A stretch of DNA of 64,000 nucleotides. Origin: JANSYA01 sp965243385. GTDB lineage: Bacteria > Spirochaetota > Leptospiria > Leptospirales > Leptonemataceae. Of this stretch, positions 1-8,333 are shown piece after piece (the first letter of the stretch is position 1; the number at the start of each line of letters is the position of its first letter). The notes under the pieces were generated by a model. It was given only the letters and a program-made list of their open reading frames with translations. It was not told the DNA's origin and did no database searches. The DNA is taken from assembly GCA_965243385.1 (NCBI GenBank), contig CBDEUV010000002.1, forward strand, positions 806,001-870,000, in the 5' to 3' direction. Position numbers and translations under genes: made by a program.

Positions 1-688
1 AGCGGAACGAGAAGCGCAGGCCGCCCACGACGAGACGCGGGCGCTCCTGTTGAACATCCTGCCGATATCCATCGCGGACCGCCTGACCGCCGGCGAAGCA
101 TTGATCGCGGACTCCATTCCGGAATGCACGATTCTGTTCAGCGATCTGGCGGGCTTTACGCGCATGTCTACGACGATGCCGGCCGAAAAAGTCGTCGAAA
201 TGTTAAACGAAATCATCTCCGGTTTCGATGAAATCGCCAGCAGTATGGGCCTGGAGAAGATTAAGACGATCGGCGACGGCTATATGCTGGCGGCCGGCGC
301 GCCGGAGCCCAGGCAAAATCACGGCGTCGCGGTGATCAATTGCGCGATCCATATGCTGAATTTCATTAAAAAATTCAATGAAGATCATAACGCCGAAATT
401 CGATTGCGGATCGGGATCAACTCCGGCCAGGTCGTCGCCGGCGTGATCGGAAAAGACAAATTCACATACGACCTGTGGGGCGACACGGTCAATACCGCCG
501 CACGCATGGAATCGCACGGGGTGCCCGGAAAAATTCAGATCAGCGCGGCCACATACGAGCTCGTAAAAGATGTATGTCGCGTTAAACCGCGTGGGGCCAT
601 TGAGGTAAAGGGCAAAGGCGAAATGCGAACGTACCTGATCGAAGGGATTCGCAAAAGCCATTTCATCGGCCTCCCCGACCCGATCTAA
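1..688 (+). CDS. Class III adenylate/guanylate cyclase, C-terminal part (5' end outside window)
   Basis: Makes a cyclic nucleotide (probably cAMP) from NTP. The frame is open from base 2, so the protein begins upstream of the window. The visible part starts with the linker LLLNILPISIADRL that typically joins a sensor or membrane part to the cyclase core, then a full catalytic domain. Metal-binding aspartates lie in FSDLAGF and KTIGDGYM. The substrate Lys is in EKIKTIGD and the partner Asp in YDLWGD. The transition-state Asn and Arg are in WGDTVNTAARMES. All key residues are present, so it should be active. It ends just before a convergent histidine kinase gene. A second, degenerate cyclase lies at 24731. 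Confidence 0.93.
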   Translation, partial: AEREAQAAHDETRALLLNILPISIADRLTAGEALIADSIPECTILFSDLAGFTRMSTTMPAEKVVEMLNEIISGFDEIASSMGLEKIKTIGDGYMLAAGAPEPRQNHGVAVINCAIHMLNFIKKFNEDHNAEIRLRIGINSGQVVAGVIGKDKFTYDLWGDTVNTAARMESHGVPGKIQISAATYELVKDVCRVKPRGAIEVKGKGEMRTYLIEGIRKSHFIGLPDPI

Positions 689-749
689 TCTGATCCTATT
701 CATATGGAGGGCGATTGAAAGCGCTCCGGATCGGGAATAATGACCTCAA

Positions 750-3350
750 TCAAACATCCGTGGCCGATCGAGCGGCCGCAATATTCGCCAGGCTCTGCAG
801 CAATAGCTTTCGTTGCAGAGGTTTCGCGAGATGAGCGTCGCAACCGGCCGCCATCATCGAACGGATCTCGTCGGGCATCGCGTGCGCCGTTAAAGCGATA
901 ATCGGAATGCGGCCGTGGCCGTTCGGCGGTCGATCAGATTCCGTCGCTTCGATTTCCCGAATGCGCTGAGTGGCCGCGTATCCATCGACCCGCGGCATCT
1001 GCATATCCATCAGGATTACATCGTAACGCCCGTTCTGGTACTTCTCGATCGCCACCGCGCCATCGTCCGCGACGTCGATTTGCACGGGATGCCCCGCCAG
1101 AAACGCGAAGAGCAGCGCCTGATTATCAGGATTATCTTCGGCGACGAGAATCGACAGGGGCGGCAGAGTCGCTTTGGCTGCCCGTGATGCGCCTTCGGCC
1201 CCGGTGTCTTTGCGCTCCAGCGCGTTCAATTCATCCGGCGGCACCAGACGACACGGAATGCGAAAATAAAATCGGCTGCCGAGCTCCGGTTCGCTTTCGA
1301 CTCCGATGTCCCCGCCCATAAGTTCGACCAGCCGTTGACAGATCGCCAGCCCCAGACCGGAACCGCCGTACAGACGGGTCGTCGAATTGTCGGCCTGGGT
1401 GAAGGCGTCGAAGATAGAAGCGATTCGCTCGCCGGGAATGCCCCGTCCGGTGTCGCTCACCGCGAACTCCAGCTGACCGGGATCGGACGCGGCGGCCGGC
1501 CCCTCATGGCGGGTTGCGACGCGAAGCACGTGCAGCGCGACGGATCCCCGGTCCGTAAATTTAATCGCGTTGCCGATCAAATTCACCAGGATCTGGCGCA
1601 GGCGCGTAACGTCCGCCGCGATGTATTCGGGGACGTCGTCTTCGATTTGAAACGAAAGCGAAAGCCCCTTCTGGGCGGCCTGGGTTTCCATCATCTCGAC
1701 CAGCGCACGCAGCGTATCGCGTAGATGTACAGGCGTCTCTTCCATCTCCAGGCGACCCGCCTCGACTCGGGCCAGATCGAGGATGTCTCCCAGAAGCGCG
1801 AGCAGGGTTTCGCCGGATCGCTGAATGATGCCGACGTAGCGCGTGCGCTCTTCGAGCGCTGGATCGTCCGCCAGCAGATCGGCCATACCGAGAATGGAAT
1901 TCATCGGCGTGCGGATCTCGTGACTCATATTCGCCAGAAACTCGGATTTGGCGCGGCTGGCTTTTTCCGCCGCGTCGCGCTCGCTGCGTAATTCGTCGAC
2001 TTTGCGTTTTTCGACCAGGGCCCGCCGCAATTCTCGCGAAACGGAATCCAGTTCGTTGAAGGCCCCGTGAAAGCGCGCCGCCAGAATCGACGCCTGCGCG
2101 AAAATAAAAAAGAACAAGCCCGCAGGCGAAAGAAAAGGCGTTTGTAGAATTCCATTCGATCGCAGGATGTCATTCAACACGGTCAGGAGCAGCACGGCCC
2201 ACCCGATCAGAAAGGAGCGGGCGCCTTTCGCAGAGCGCCTGGCCGCAAGTACGCCCACGCCGATGACAAAGACCCCGACAATCAGAGTGATTATCTGAAA
2301 CAATACGGCGGAATAGGTCAGCAGTCCGGTGGGTAGTCCAAGCAGGCTCAGGCAGGCCAGGCTGCCGAGGATCTGAATCGCGCGCAAAACCCTGCGCGAA
2401 AACTGATCCGGAAAGAGCCCGGCCACGAAAGTGGCGAAGAGAGGAATCGCGACGAAGAACGTGAAGAATTCGATCCGGTACAGCGTTTCAAAGGACCACC
2501 CCGGAAAGATCTGCATGATATAACGTTCGCCGGTCAGAAGCATGCGCAGCGCGACGTCCAGACAAATCGCCCCGAAGAACAGAGTCGTTCGCTCCTGAGG
2601 GCGCATGGCGAAGAGCCCGAGGTGATACAGTCCGAAGATGCTGAGCGTGCCCAGCATGAAGATATCGAGGACCAGGCGCCTTTCGCGCCAGCTGCGAATA
2701 TGCTCTTCGGAACCCAAGCGCAACGGAAAAAACAGTCCCCCGTTGCGATCGTGAAAATTCGCGACCTGAATAGCCAGCACCAGCGTGCGAAGTTCGTTCG
2801 CGCCCGAAGAGCTCCGGCCGAGCGGCAATTCCACCACCTGCGGCAAATAGAACGGAAGCGTGCTCGCGGCGTCCGGGCCGACCGTTCCACTGAAAGCCAC
2901 CAGCTGGCCGTCGACATAAACCCGGTACGCCGATTTTTGATCGCGAATATAAAGAGTCGGTTGAGCCAGGTCCGGCGGCAATTGCAGGCGCAGCACATAT
3001 GTATGCGCGCCCTGCGCTTCGATCGCGGTTCCCGCGACGCTCTGGGCATTCCAGGCGCGCGGAACCTGAACGAACCCGTCCGGCTGACCGCTCCGGCTCT
3101 CGTCGGGATGCGACAGCAGCTGATTTCGATAAAAGGCCCATCGGCCCTGCAGCTCAATCGAAGCGCTGCGGCCGAAATCCCAGTCGCGCAGATCCAGCAA
3201 GCCGGCTTCAATCTCCGGCGATTCGATTTCGGATTCCGCCGCGGGCGAATTTCCGCAGCCGTTGAAGCAGGCGAAGAGCAGCAGAACGGTCGCAATCGCC
3301 TGCGAAAACCGGGCGGCCCGCGGACGCGCGAAAGGATACGGAACACCCAT
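750..3350 (-). CDS. 7TMR-DISM hybrid sensor histidine kinase
   Basis: Membrane sensor kinase of 866 aa. The N-terminus is a signal segment ending in a lipobox-like FNGCG (about residue 32). A periplasmic 7TMR-DISMED2-type jelly-roll domain follows (about 45-220), then seven hydrophobic segments (about 225-430) and a short coiled coil. The kinase has a HisKA with the phospho-acceptor His in MSHEIRTP (about 480) and a HATPase with DTGRGIP and GGSGLGLA boxes (about 585-705). The C-terminal receiver (about 735-860) keeps the DN acidic pair, the Asp in LMDMQMP, the Thr in ALTAHA and the Lys in AKP. This domain order is common in Leptospira; DISMED2 is thought to bind carbohydrate-like ligands. No dedicated response regulator is adjacent, so the output is unknown. 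Confidence 0.92.
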   Translation of the reverse strand: MGVPYPFARPRAARFSQAIATVLLLFACFNGCGNSPAAESEIESPEIEAGLLDLRDWDFGRSASIELQGRWAFYRNQLLSHPDESRSGQPDGFVQVPRAWNAQSVAGTAIEAQGAHTYVLRLQLPPDLAQPTLYIRDQKSAYRVYVDGQLVAFSGTVGPDAASTLPFYLPQVVELPLGRSSSGANELRTLVLAIQVANFHDRNGGLFFPLRLGSEEHIRSWRERRLVLDIFMLGTLSIFGLYHLGLFAMRPQERTTLFFGAICLDVALRMLLTGERYIMQIFPGWSFETLYRIEFFTFFVAIPLFATFVAGLFPDQFSRRVLRAIQILGSLACLSLLGLPTGLLTYSAVLFQIITLIVGVFVIGVGVLAARRSAKGARSFLIGWAVLLLTVLNDILRSNGILQTPFLSPAGLFFFIFAQASILAARFHGAFNELDSVSRELRRALVEKRKVDELRSERDAAEKASRAKSEFLANMSHEIRTPMNSILGMADLLADDPALEERTRYVGIIQRSGETLLALLGDILDLARVEAGRLEMEETPVHLRDTLRALVEMMETQAAQKGLSLSFQIEDDVPEYIAADVTRLRQILVNLIGNAIKFTDRGSVALHVLRVATRHEGPAAASDPGQLEFAVSDTGRGIPGERIASIFDAFTQADNSTTRLYGGSGLGLAICQRLVELMGGDIGVESEPELGSRFYFRIPCRLVPPDELNALERKDTGAEGASRAAKATLPPLSILVAEDNPDNQALLFAFLAGHPVQIDVADDGAVAIEKYQNGRYDVILMDMQMPRVDGYAATQRIREIEATESDRPPNGHGRIPIIALTAHAMPDEIRSMMAAGCDAHLAKPLQRKLLLQSLANIAAARSATDV

Positions 3351-3404
3351 CGCCTGTCAGTGGAACGGTTTTCGCGGATATTGCAAGCGATTGCGATGGG
3401 GGAT

Positions 3405-3590
3405 TGTCGCTCTGCGACAGAGTGAGCGGAACCTGCGGTTCTCTCATTCAGAGCATTTTGTAGCCTTGCTACGAATAAGTAGAATGCCGGGCGGCATTCC
3501 TTGTTCAGAGCAATTTATCGCCTTCGGCGATAAATCAGTAGAACCTGCGGTTCTTCTATTCACAGCAATTTGTAGCTCCGCTACAAATTG
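3405..3590. repeat. Tandem array of seven short hairpins behind tRNA-Asn
   Basis: About 3.5 imperfect tandem units of roughly 57 bp, each made of two hairpins (A then B) separated by a short linker, with the spacer ending in TTC before each AGAGCA/ACAGCA. Stems: A0 3405-3419, B0 3429-3441 (outer arms 3420-3426 and 3443-3449), A1 3457-3475, B1 3482-3499, A2 3513-3535 (10 bp perfect), B2 3540-3554, A3 3564-3592 (12 bp perfect). Stem sequences differ between units, yet pairing is kept. The last hairpin overlaps two bases of the tRNA 3' end. None is followed by a clear T-run on the minus strand. Function unknown; transcript-end processing or termination is possible. Confidence 0.8.
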
Positions 3591-3663
3591 CTCCCCCGGT
3601 TGGACTCGAACCAACGACCAATTGATTAACAGTCAACTGCTCTACCGACTGAGCTACAGGGGA
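3591..3663 (-). tRNA. tRNA-Asn (anticodon GTT)
   Basis: 73-nt cloverleaf read on the minus strand. The 7-bp acceptor stem is TCCCCTG with CGGGGGA and the discriminator is G. The D arm is GCTC/GAGC. The anticodon stem GTTGA/TCAAT encloses loop CTGTTAA with anticodon GTT. The T arm is GTTGG-TTCGAGT-CCAAC. CCA is not encoded. Anticodon GTT decodes AAC/AAU. A TTGACA-like -35 element lies upstream (plus strand 3732-3737) but no convincing -10 was found. Confidence 0.96.
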
Positions 3664-3978
3664 GTGTCAGTACATCGGCGATCTCATTGCGATCCCGCCG
3701 TATAGGGACAAAAATCCCGGGCCTGGGATCGTGTCAAGCCGGACGCAAAAATGGCCCCAGGCGGGCGACGCGCCAGGTGCCTGGAGGGGCGTAGCGTCGG
3801 CCGAAGGTCGACCGAGCGAACAGCGAGCCCGGAAGGGACCGACCCTGAGCACGCCCGGGGCGTGCGCGGGGTGGCGCCCAAAAAAAGCGTTTGAATCCGG
3901 GAGCCGAACGCGATCCTCCTGTCGTTCTTTGCTCGACTCGCAGGTCCGGACCTGTCGAAGTATTCCGGGTTAGCCGCT
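3664..3978. other. Gene-free 315-bp interval between tRNA-Asn and truncated haemoglobin
   Basis: No convincing coding frame. The stretch is very GC-rich with several short inverted repeats, e.g. GGTCGACC next to CGGCCGACG around 3800-3830 and a CGCCCGGGGCG-type palindrome near 3855. A minus-strand TTGACA (3732-3737) is the best candidate -35 for the tRNA gene. The interval should also hold the promoter of the haemoglobin gene, which I could not place. Confidence 0.4.
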
Positions 3979-4407
3979 ATGCCCGCAAGTTTTCCTGCAG
4001 ATTCAGATTCGGCCGACTGCGACGATTGTCGCCCCGCCACGTCCCCGTTGCGCGCGATCGATCCCGAAAGCATTCGGCTGCTCGTGCATCGCTTTTACGG
4101 CCGCGTGCGCGAGAATTTTTCGCTGGGTCCGATCTTCGAAGGCGTGATCGGCAAAGACGATGAGGCGGCCTGGGACGCGCATCTGGAAAAGCTGTGCGAT
4201 TTCTGGGAGACCGTGCTCCTGGGCGTCGTAAAATACAAAGGCCAGCCGATTTCCGTGCATCGCTCGATGCGGGGCCTGGAGCCGGCCCATTTTACCGCCT
4301 GGCTCAATCTGTTTGAACAGACCGCGCGCGAAATCTTCGCTCCCGAAGACGCGGACCGCATCCTGAAGATGGCGAAACGCATGGCCGTCTCGATCCAGCG
4401 CCGCTAA
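3979..4407 (+). CDS. Truncated haemoglobin, probably group III
   Basis: A 142-aa globin-fold protein that would bind haem and O2/NO. After a 25-residue acidic N-terminal extension the globin begins at LLVHRFYGRVREN and continues through the group III-like LGPIFEGVI. The motif WDAHLEKLCDFWETVLLG and the SVHRSM segment fit the E and F helices; the His in SVHR is the likely proximal ligand. Length and motifs resemble group III (P-type) truncated globins. The start is the first ATG after a stop-rich leader. It is monocistronic: tRNA-Asn points away upstream and a convergent gene follows. Probable role: O2/NO binding or peroxide handling; the substrate cannot be read from sequence. Confidence 0.85.
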   Translation: MPASFPADSDSADCDDCRPATSPLRAIDPESIRLLVHRFYGRVRENFSLGPIFEGVIGKDDEAAWDAHLEKLCDFWETVLLGVVKYKGQPISVHRSMRGLEPAHFTAWLNLFEQTAREIFAPEDADRILKMAKRMAVSIQRR

Positions 4408-4472
4408 ACGCGAGCGCGTTTTCATCACCGCGCTCCAGCACGCGAAGGCTACTGAGTACTGCGTCGGGGAAT

Positions 4473-5768
4473 CTAGAAAATCTCTTCGAGCACGTAGAAC
4501 ATATTGCGATCCGTGCCGAATAACATCCGTTTGCCGGAGATTACGGGAGCGCTCAGCACCGCGCCTTCCAATTCCATTTCCCACAGTACATCGCCGGTGC
4601 GCGCGGACAGACAGATCAGCTTCGGCGCCGCTTCGATGACGCCGCCCTCTCGATTGCGTTCGTCGCCGAGAATGCCGAAGTAGATGCGATCGCCCGCGAT
4701 CGTCGGCGCGCTGGAGGTGTGATAGTCGAACTGGCGGGTCCAGGCGACGTCGCCGGTGTCTTTGTCGAAAGCGCGCACGGTCGAATCGCCGCTCGTATAG
4801 ATGACCAGATCGCCCCAGAGCGACGGGGCCATATAATCGAGCAAATCCACGTGACGATAGAAGACGTTATCCGCGTTCGGCTCAGCGAAGCGGCTCCAGT
4901 CGAATTCGCGCTGCTTCTGCCAGACCTCGCCGCCGCTCACGCGATTGAGCGCGTAGTACTGCAGTCGCGATTCGCGGCCGGTGAAGACGTTGCTCGCGTA
5001 ATAGACGTTGTCTTCGTCGATCGCGGGGAAAGAATACCACACCGGATAGTTGATATTCACGCGCACGTTCCAGAGAAAGCTCCGGCGCTCGATGTCGTAG
5101 GCTCCGAAACCGCGCAATCGCGGGGCCCAGTAGACCACGCCGTCATACACCTGAAAGGTATGGTGCGACCAGACCGGATTCGGAATCTTATGCTGCAGCT
5201 CGCCTTCGAGGTCCAGAAAGAACGTCGCTCCGGTATCGCTGGTAAAAATAACGTTGTCGTTATAACGCAGGATCAACGACTGCACGGTGTTGCCGGTGGC
5301 GAAACGCCATTTCTCTTTGCCGTCTTCGATGTTTACGGCGTAGACTGTGCCATCGTTGCTGCCGAAGTAGACCGTATCGTCGTCGGCGAAAGGCACCGAA
5401 TTTACGGCGTTTCTCGTAGGAAAAATCCAGCGCATATAACCGGACTCGGCGTCCAGCGCGTAGAAATTCCCGTCGCTCGATCCGAAAAAGATCGTTTCGC
5501 CTTTGATGATCGGCGGATTGAACGAAGCGGCTTCGTCGCCTTTAAATTGCAGACGGAGCTTCCAGCGCAGGCCCAGCGGCGGATAGAGCGCGTTCGTCGT
5601 GGCGCCGGAACCGTCTTTGCCCCGATACTCGAGCCAGTCCAGCTGCTGTTTGCAATTCAGCGACGCGAGCGCGAAGCCGAAGCACGCCAGCGTCAACACG
5701 AGACCACGTAAAAAACGGCGAGCGATTCGACTCGCGAACGGCGAAAGCGATTCAGAGCGGCCGTTCAA
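4473..5768 (-). CDS. PQQ-like beta-propeller lipoprotein (BamB-like repeats)
   Basis: 431-aa exported protein. The N-terminal hydrophobic stretch ends in LASLNC, a relaxed spirochaetal lipobox, so it is probably a lipoprotein. The rest is a run of PQQ/beta-propeller blades: GSSDGNFYALDAESG, GSNDGTVYAVNIEDG, GDSTVRAFDKDTGD, and a final blade with ICLSARTGDVLWE. These repeats resemble BamB and quinoprotein propellers, but no cofactor or catalytic residues are recognisable, so a scaffold role is more likely. Start is TTG, overlapping the stop of the upstream transglutaminase gene by 4 bp (TTGA), with GGAG nine bases upstream; this suggests translational coupling. It is the last gene of the MoxR operon, and its membership there is unusual. 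Confidence 0.85.
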   Translation of the reverse strand: MNGRSESLSPFASRIARRFLRGLVLTLACFGFALASLNCKQQLDWLEYRGKDGSGATTNALYPPLGLRWKLRLQFKGDEAASFNPPIIKGETIFFGSSDGNFYALDAESGYMRWIFPTRNAVNSVPFADDDTVYFGSNDGTVYAVNIEDGKEKWRFATGNTVQSLILRYNDNVIFTSDTGATFFLDLEGELQHKIPNPVWSHHTFQVYDGVVYWAPRLRGFGAYDIERRSFLWNVRVNINYPVWYSFPAIDEDNVYYASNVFTGRESRLQYYALNRVSGGEVWQKQREFDWSRFAEPNADNVFYRHVDLLDYMAPSLWGDLVIYTSGDSTVRAFDKDTGDVAWTRQFDYHTSSAPTIAGDRIYFGILGDERNREGGVIEAAPKLICLSARTGDVLWEMELEGAVLSAPVISGKRMLFGTDRNMFYVLEEIF

Positions 5769-8242
5769 TAGTACAGACTCCGTAAGCTCAGCAATCTGCG
5801 CAGCACCGACAGCAATCCGGGTCGGCGCAATTCGACGAGAGCGGACCGATGCTGTTCGTTCAGACGCTGCCAGAGGGCCTCCTCTTCTCCCGCCGCGTAG
5901 TTTCGTTTAAACAATAGCGTCGTATAGGTCGCGGCGAAGGGCCGCAGCGCCGGGCGCTCTTCCGCGTATTCCAGCGAAGTCTGCGACGGCGCTTTGATCG
6001 GCTGCCCGTCGCGGGCGAGCTGCATCAACAGATACGTGAAGCGCGACTTCAGCGCGCGCCGGCTGCGACCACGCGAAGCGAAATAATAATACCACTCGCG
6101 CCCGAGCCGCATGAGATACAGGAGCGCCAGCACGCCCAGGATCGCAATCGCCAGTACGCGCAGCGCCAGGCGCGTCGGAAATACAAACTCCGGTTTTTTC
6201 TGCGGGACGGCTTCCTCTTCGATCATCGGAATCAAAACGTCCATATTGTTCGCGTTCATTTCCGGTTCCGGCGGAATCGCGAAAGCCGTCGTTTCGAAAT
6301 CGATCCAGCCAAAACCCGGCAGAAAGAATTGCACCCAGGCGTGACGATGCGCATTCGTCACGAGATAGAGATGCTCCATGGGAAAATCCTGCAACGGTTT
6401 GATGCGTTTGCGCAGTTCGTGCATACCCCGAATATGCGCCGGGGTCTGCAGATCGTCTGAGGCGAGATAGCCGACCACGACCCGGGCGGGGATGCCTTCG
6501 AGACGGGCGAGCATCGCCGCGGTATGCGCGAATTCGGTACAGTCGCCGGTTTTGGTTTTAGTCAGGAATTCGTGCAGCTTCGCGGAACGGGTGTCTTCGT
6601 CAAAGCCCATCTCGTACTGATATTTTTCAAAACCGCGCAGGATCGCCTCGAGCAGTTCGAAATAGCCTGGATCTTTGAGACCACGCTTCGCCTGCGCGAG
6701 ATGGCGACGAAAATCGCGTTCTTGAGCCGGATCCAGCTTCACGAAAAGATCGTCGGCCATGCGTTCTTTTTCGATTTCGTTTAAATCGCGCACCAGCTTC
6801 CAGTCGTCCGGCGCCGAGAGGCTCACCCGGGATACGGCGTGATACGATAGATTAAATGGATAGTAGCGGGTATCCTGTACGGTCGGCCGGATCTTGAACG
6901 GACGGTATGCCACGGCGCGTTTGCTCAGCGTCGAAAGATAATAGATTTCGACGGGTTCCCGTTTGTCGTCGCGACTGCTGACCTGGTCCTGCCAGGTCTC
7001 GACGAGATGCTGCGTGGTCAGTTCGTTTAAGGGCTCACGCTCGACGGGGGTCCGCGTAAAACCCGTCTCTTCTTCGAAAAGCCCCCAGTATTCTTCGGCG
7101 GCGTATACCGGATCCACAGGCGCGGCGATGACCATTACGGCTTCCTGGCGCGGTTCGCCGCCTTCGCCGCCCTGGCTTTCGTTGCGTTTATCCCACTGAT
7201 CGGCCGGGATGCCTTCCACTTTCTGGTCGCTTTCGTTGCCCTGCCCGTCGCGAGGCGTTCCGCCCCCGCGATTCTGACGGCGCTGCTGGCGTTCCTGCTG
7301 CTGGTTTTCGTCGCCCTGGTCTTGTTGCTGCTGACCGCCCTGCGGACGACCGCCGCCCTGGCCGCCGCCTTCGCGCTGTTGCTGCTCGCCCTGCGCGCCG
7401 CCGGAGCCGCCGCGGTTTTCGTCGGGACGCGTCTCATTTTCCGGAACGTCCTCCAGCTCTTCGCTGCCGCCGCCCTGCCGTTCCGACGGATATTTCTCTT
7501 CGCCTTCGCCGAGCGGCAGGCCGTTTTGATCGCTATCGCCGGTTCCGCCTTCACGCCCTTCCAGACCTTCGCCTTGATTTTCTAAAGGTTGCGGTTCGGG
7601 CGCTTCGCGGTCGTCGTTTAAGGCGATTTGATTTTGCACATAGTCGAGCGGAATAAAGAAGGTCGCCAGCGCGAGCAGCGGCACTCCCACGAGTAAAAAG
7701 ACCGCGACCTCTTTGCGCCGGCGATCGCGAGTGCGGTCCGGAAAGGCCGCCAGGTACAACACCAGCCCGTGAATCAAAAACGAAACGACGGCAAGTACGA
7801 GTAACACTTTAATCAATCCGGCGTTGGCCAGCGCGATCTCTTCAGCCGAACGGGTGAAACTCAAAATCTTAAAATAGACCAGGCCGAATAAGAACATCTC
7901 GAGCGCGGCAAGCCCGAGACCGCGCTGCCCGAAGACAAGCCGGGTCAATACGTAGGCGCCGACTCCGGCCCCCAGATACAGCAACATTACGCTGAACTCG
8001 AAGCCGGCGAGTACCGCCATCGCAAACAACAACAGTCCCGCGGCAGTCGCGGGCCCGGCCCACCAGGCGACCCGCGGAGGGCGTAGAAAAAAGGCCGTGA
8101 GCATCATGGCCGGAACGAGAAAGAACCAGGCGAATTTGCCCGTGCGATCGTACGCGACCACCACGGCGTCGCTTGCCACGTACGGCACCGACACGAGAAT
8201 CGCGTATAACAAGAGTCGGGTAAAAAACAATAGAGTCTGCAT
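5765..8242 (-). CDS. TgpA-like membrane transglutaminase-domain protein
   Basis: 825-aa inner-membrane protein. About six transmembrane segments (1-210) are followed by a strongly Gly/Gln/Glu/Arg-rich disordered stretch (about 215-350). Next comes a periplasmic transglutaminase-like domain with Cys568 in TGDCTEF, the His in NAHRHAWVQF and the Asp in WIDFETT forming a complete triad. A further membrane segment (about 710) and a cytoplasmic C-terminal region similar to the DUF4129 tail finish the protein. The family sits with MoxR ATPases and DUF58 proteins in many bacteria, exactly as here. The reaction is not known for this branch; protein crosslinking or amidase chemistry at the envelope is the usual suggestion. 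Confidence 0.9.
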   Translation of the reverse strand: MQTLLFFTRLLLYAILVSVPYVASDAVVVAYDRTGKFAWFFLVPAMMLTAFFLRPPRVAWWAGPATAAGLLLFAMAVLAGFEFSVMLLYLGAGVGAYVLTRLVFGQRGLGLAALEMFLFGLVYFKILSFTRSAEEIALANAGLIKVLLVLAVVSFLIHGLVLYLAAFPDRTRDRRRKEVAVFLLVGVPLLALATFFIPLDYVQNQIALNDDREAPEPQPLENQGEGLEGREGGTGDSDQNGLPLGEGEEKYPSERQGGGSEELEDVPENETRPDENRGGSGGAQGEQQQREGGGQGGGRPQGGQQQQDQGDENQQQERQQRRQNRGGGTPRDGQGNESDQKVEGIPADQWDKRNESQGGEGGEPRQEAVMVIAAPVDPVYAAEEYWGLFEEETGFTRTPVEREPLNELTTQHLVETWQDQVSSRDDKREPVEIYYLSTLSKRAVAYRPFKIRPTVQDTRYYPFNLSYHAVSRVSLSAPDDWKLVRDLNEIEKERMADDLFVKLDPAQERDFRRHLAQAKRGLKDPGYFELLEAILRGFEKYQYEMGFDEDTRSAKLHEFLTKTKTGDCTEFAHTAAMLARLEGIPARVVVGYLASDDLQTPAHIRGMHELRKRIKPLQDFPMEHLYLVTNAHRHAWVQFFLPGFGWIDFETTAFAIPPEPEMNANNMDVLIPMIEEEAVPQKKPEFVFPTRLALRVLAIAILGVLALLYLMRLGREWYYYFASRGRSRRALKSRFTYLLMQLARDGQPIKAPSQTSLEYAEERPALRPFAATYTTLLFKRNYAAGEEEALWQRLNEQHRSALVELRRPGLLSVLRRLLSLRSLYY

Positions 8243-8284
8243 TATACCACCTGCCCTGTCGCTCGTTTCATATTAAATTCGCCA

Positions 8285-8324
8285 AGATACGCTCAGATAC
8301 GCTCAGATACGCTCAGTTTCGCTC
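8285..8324. repeat. Four 10-bp tandem repeats (AGATACGCTC)
   Basis: Three perfect copies of AGATACGCTC (8285-8314) and a fourth degenerate copy AGTTTCGCTC (8315-8324), in the 91-bp gap between the DUF58 gene and the transglutaminase gene. The period is about one helical turn. It could be a regulator-binding array or simple slippage. Confidence 0.85.
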
Positions 8325-8333
8325 GAGCTGCGC

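Noticed and set aside
3405..3590. CRISPR-like repeat array
   Set aside because: Units are not identical repeats with unique spacers; it is the stems that vary while staying paired, and no cas gene is near.
4719..5711. 330-codon plus-strand frame opposite the propeller lipoprotein
   Set aside because: The propeller repeats on the minus strand are clear; the opposite frame is non-coding.
8241..8246. TATAAT directly at the ATG of the transglutaminase gene (leaderless promoter)
   Set aside because: No -35 at suitable distance and the gene lies inside an operon; probably chance.
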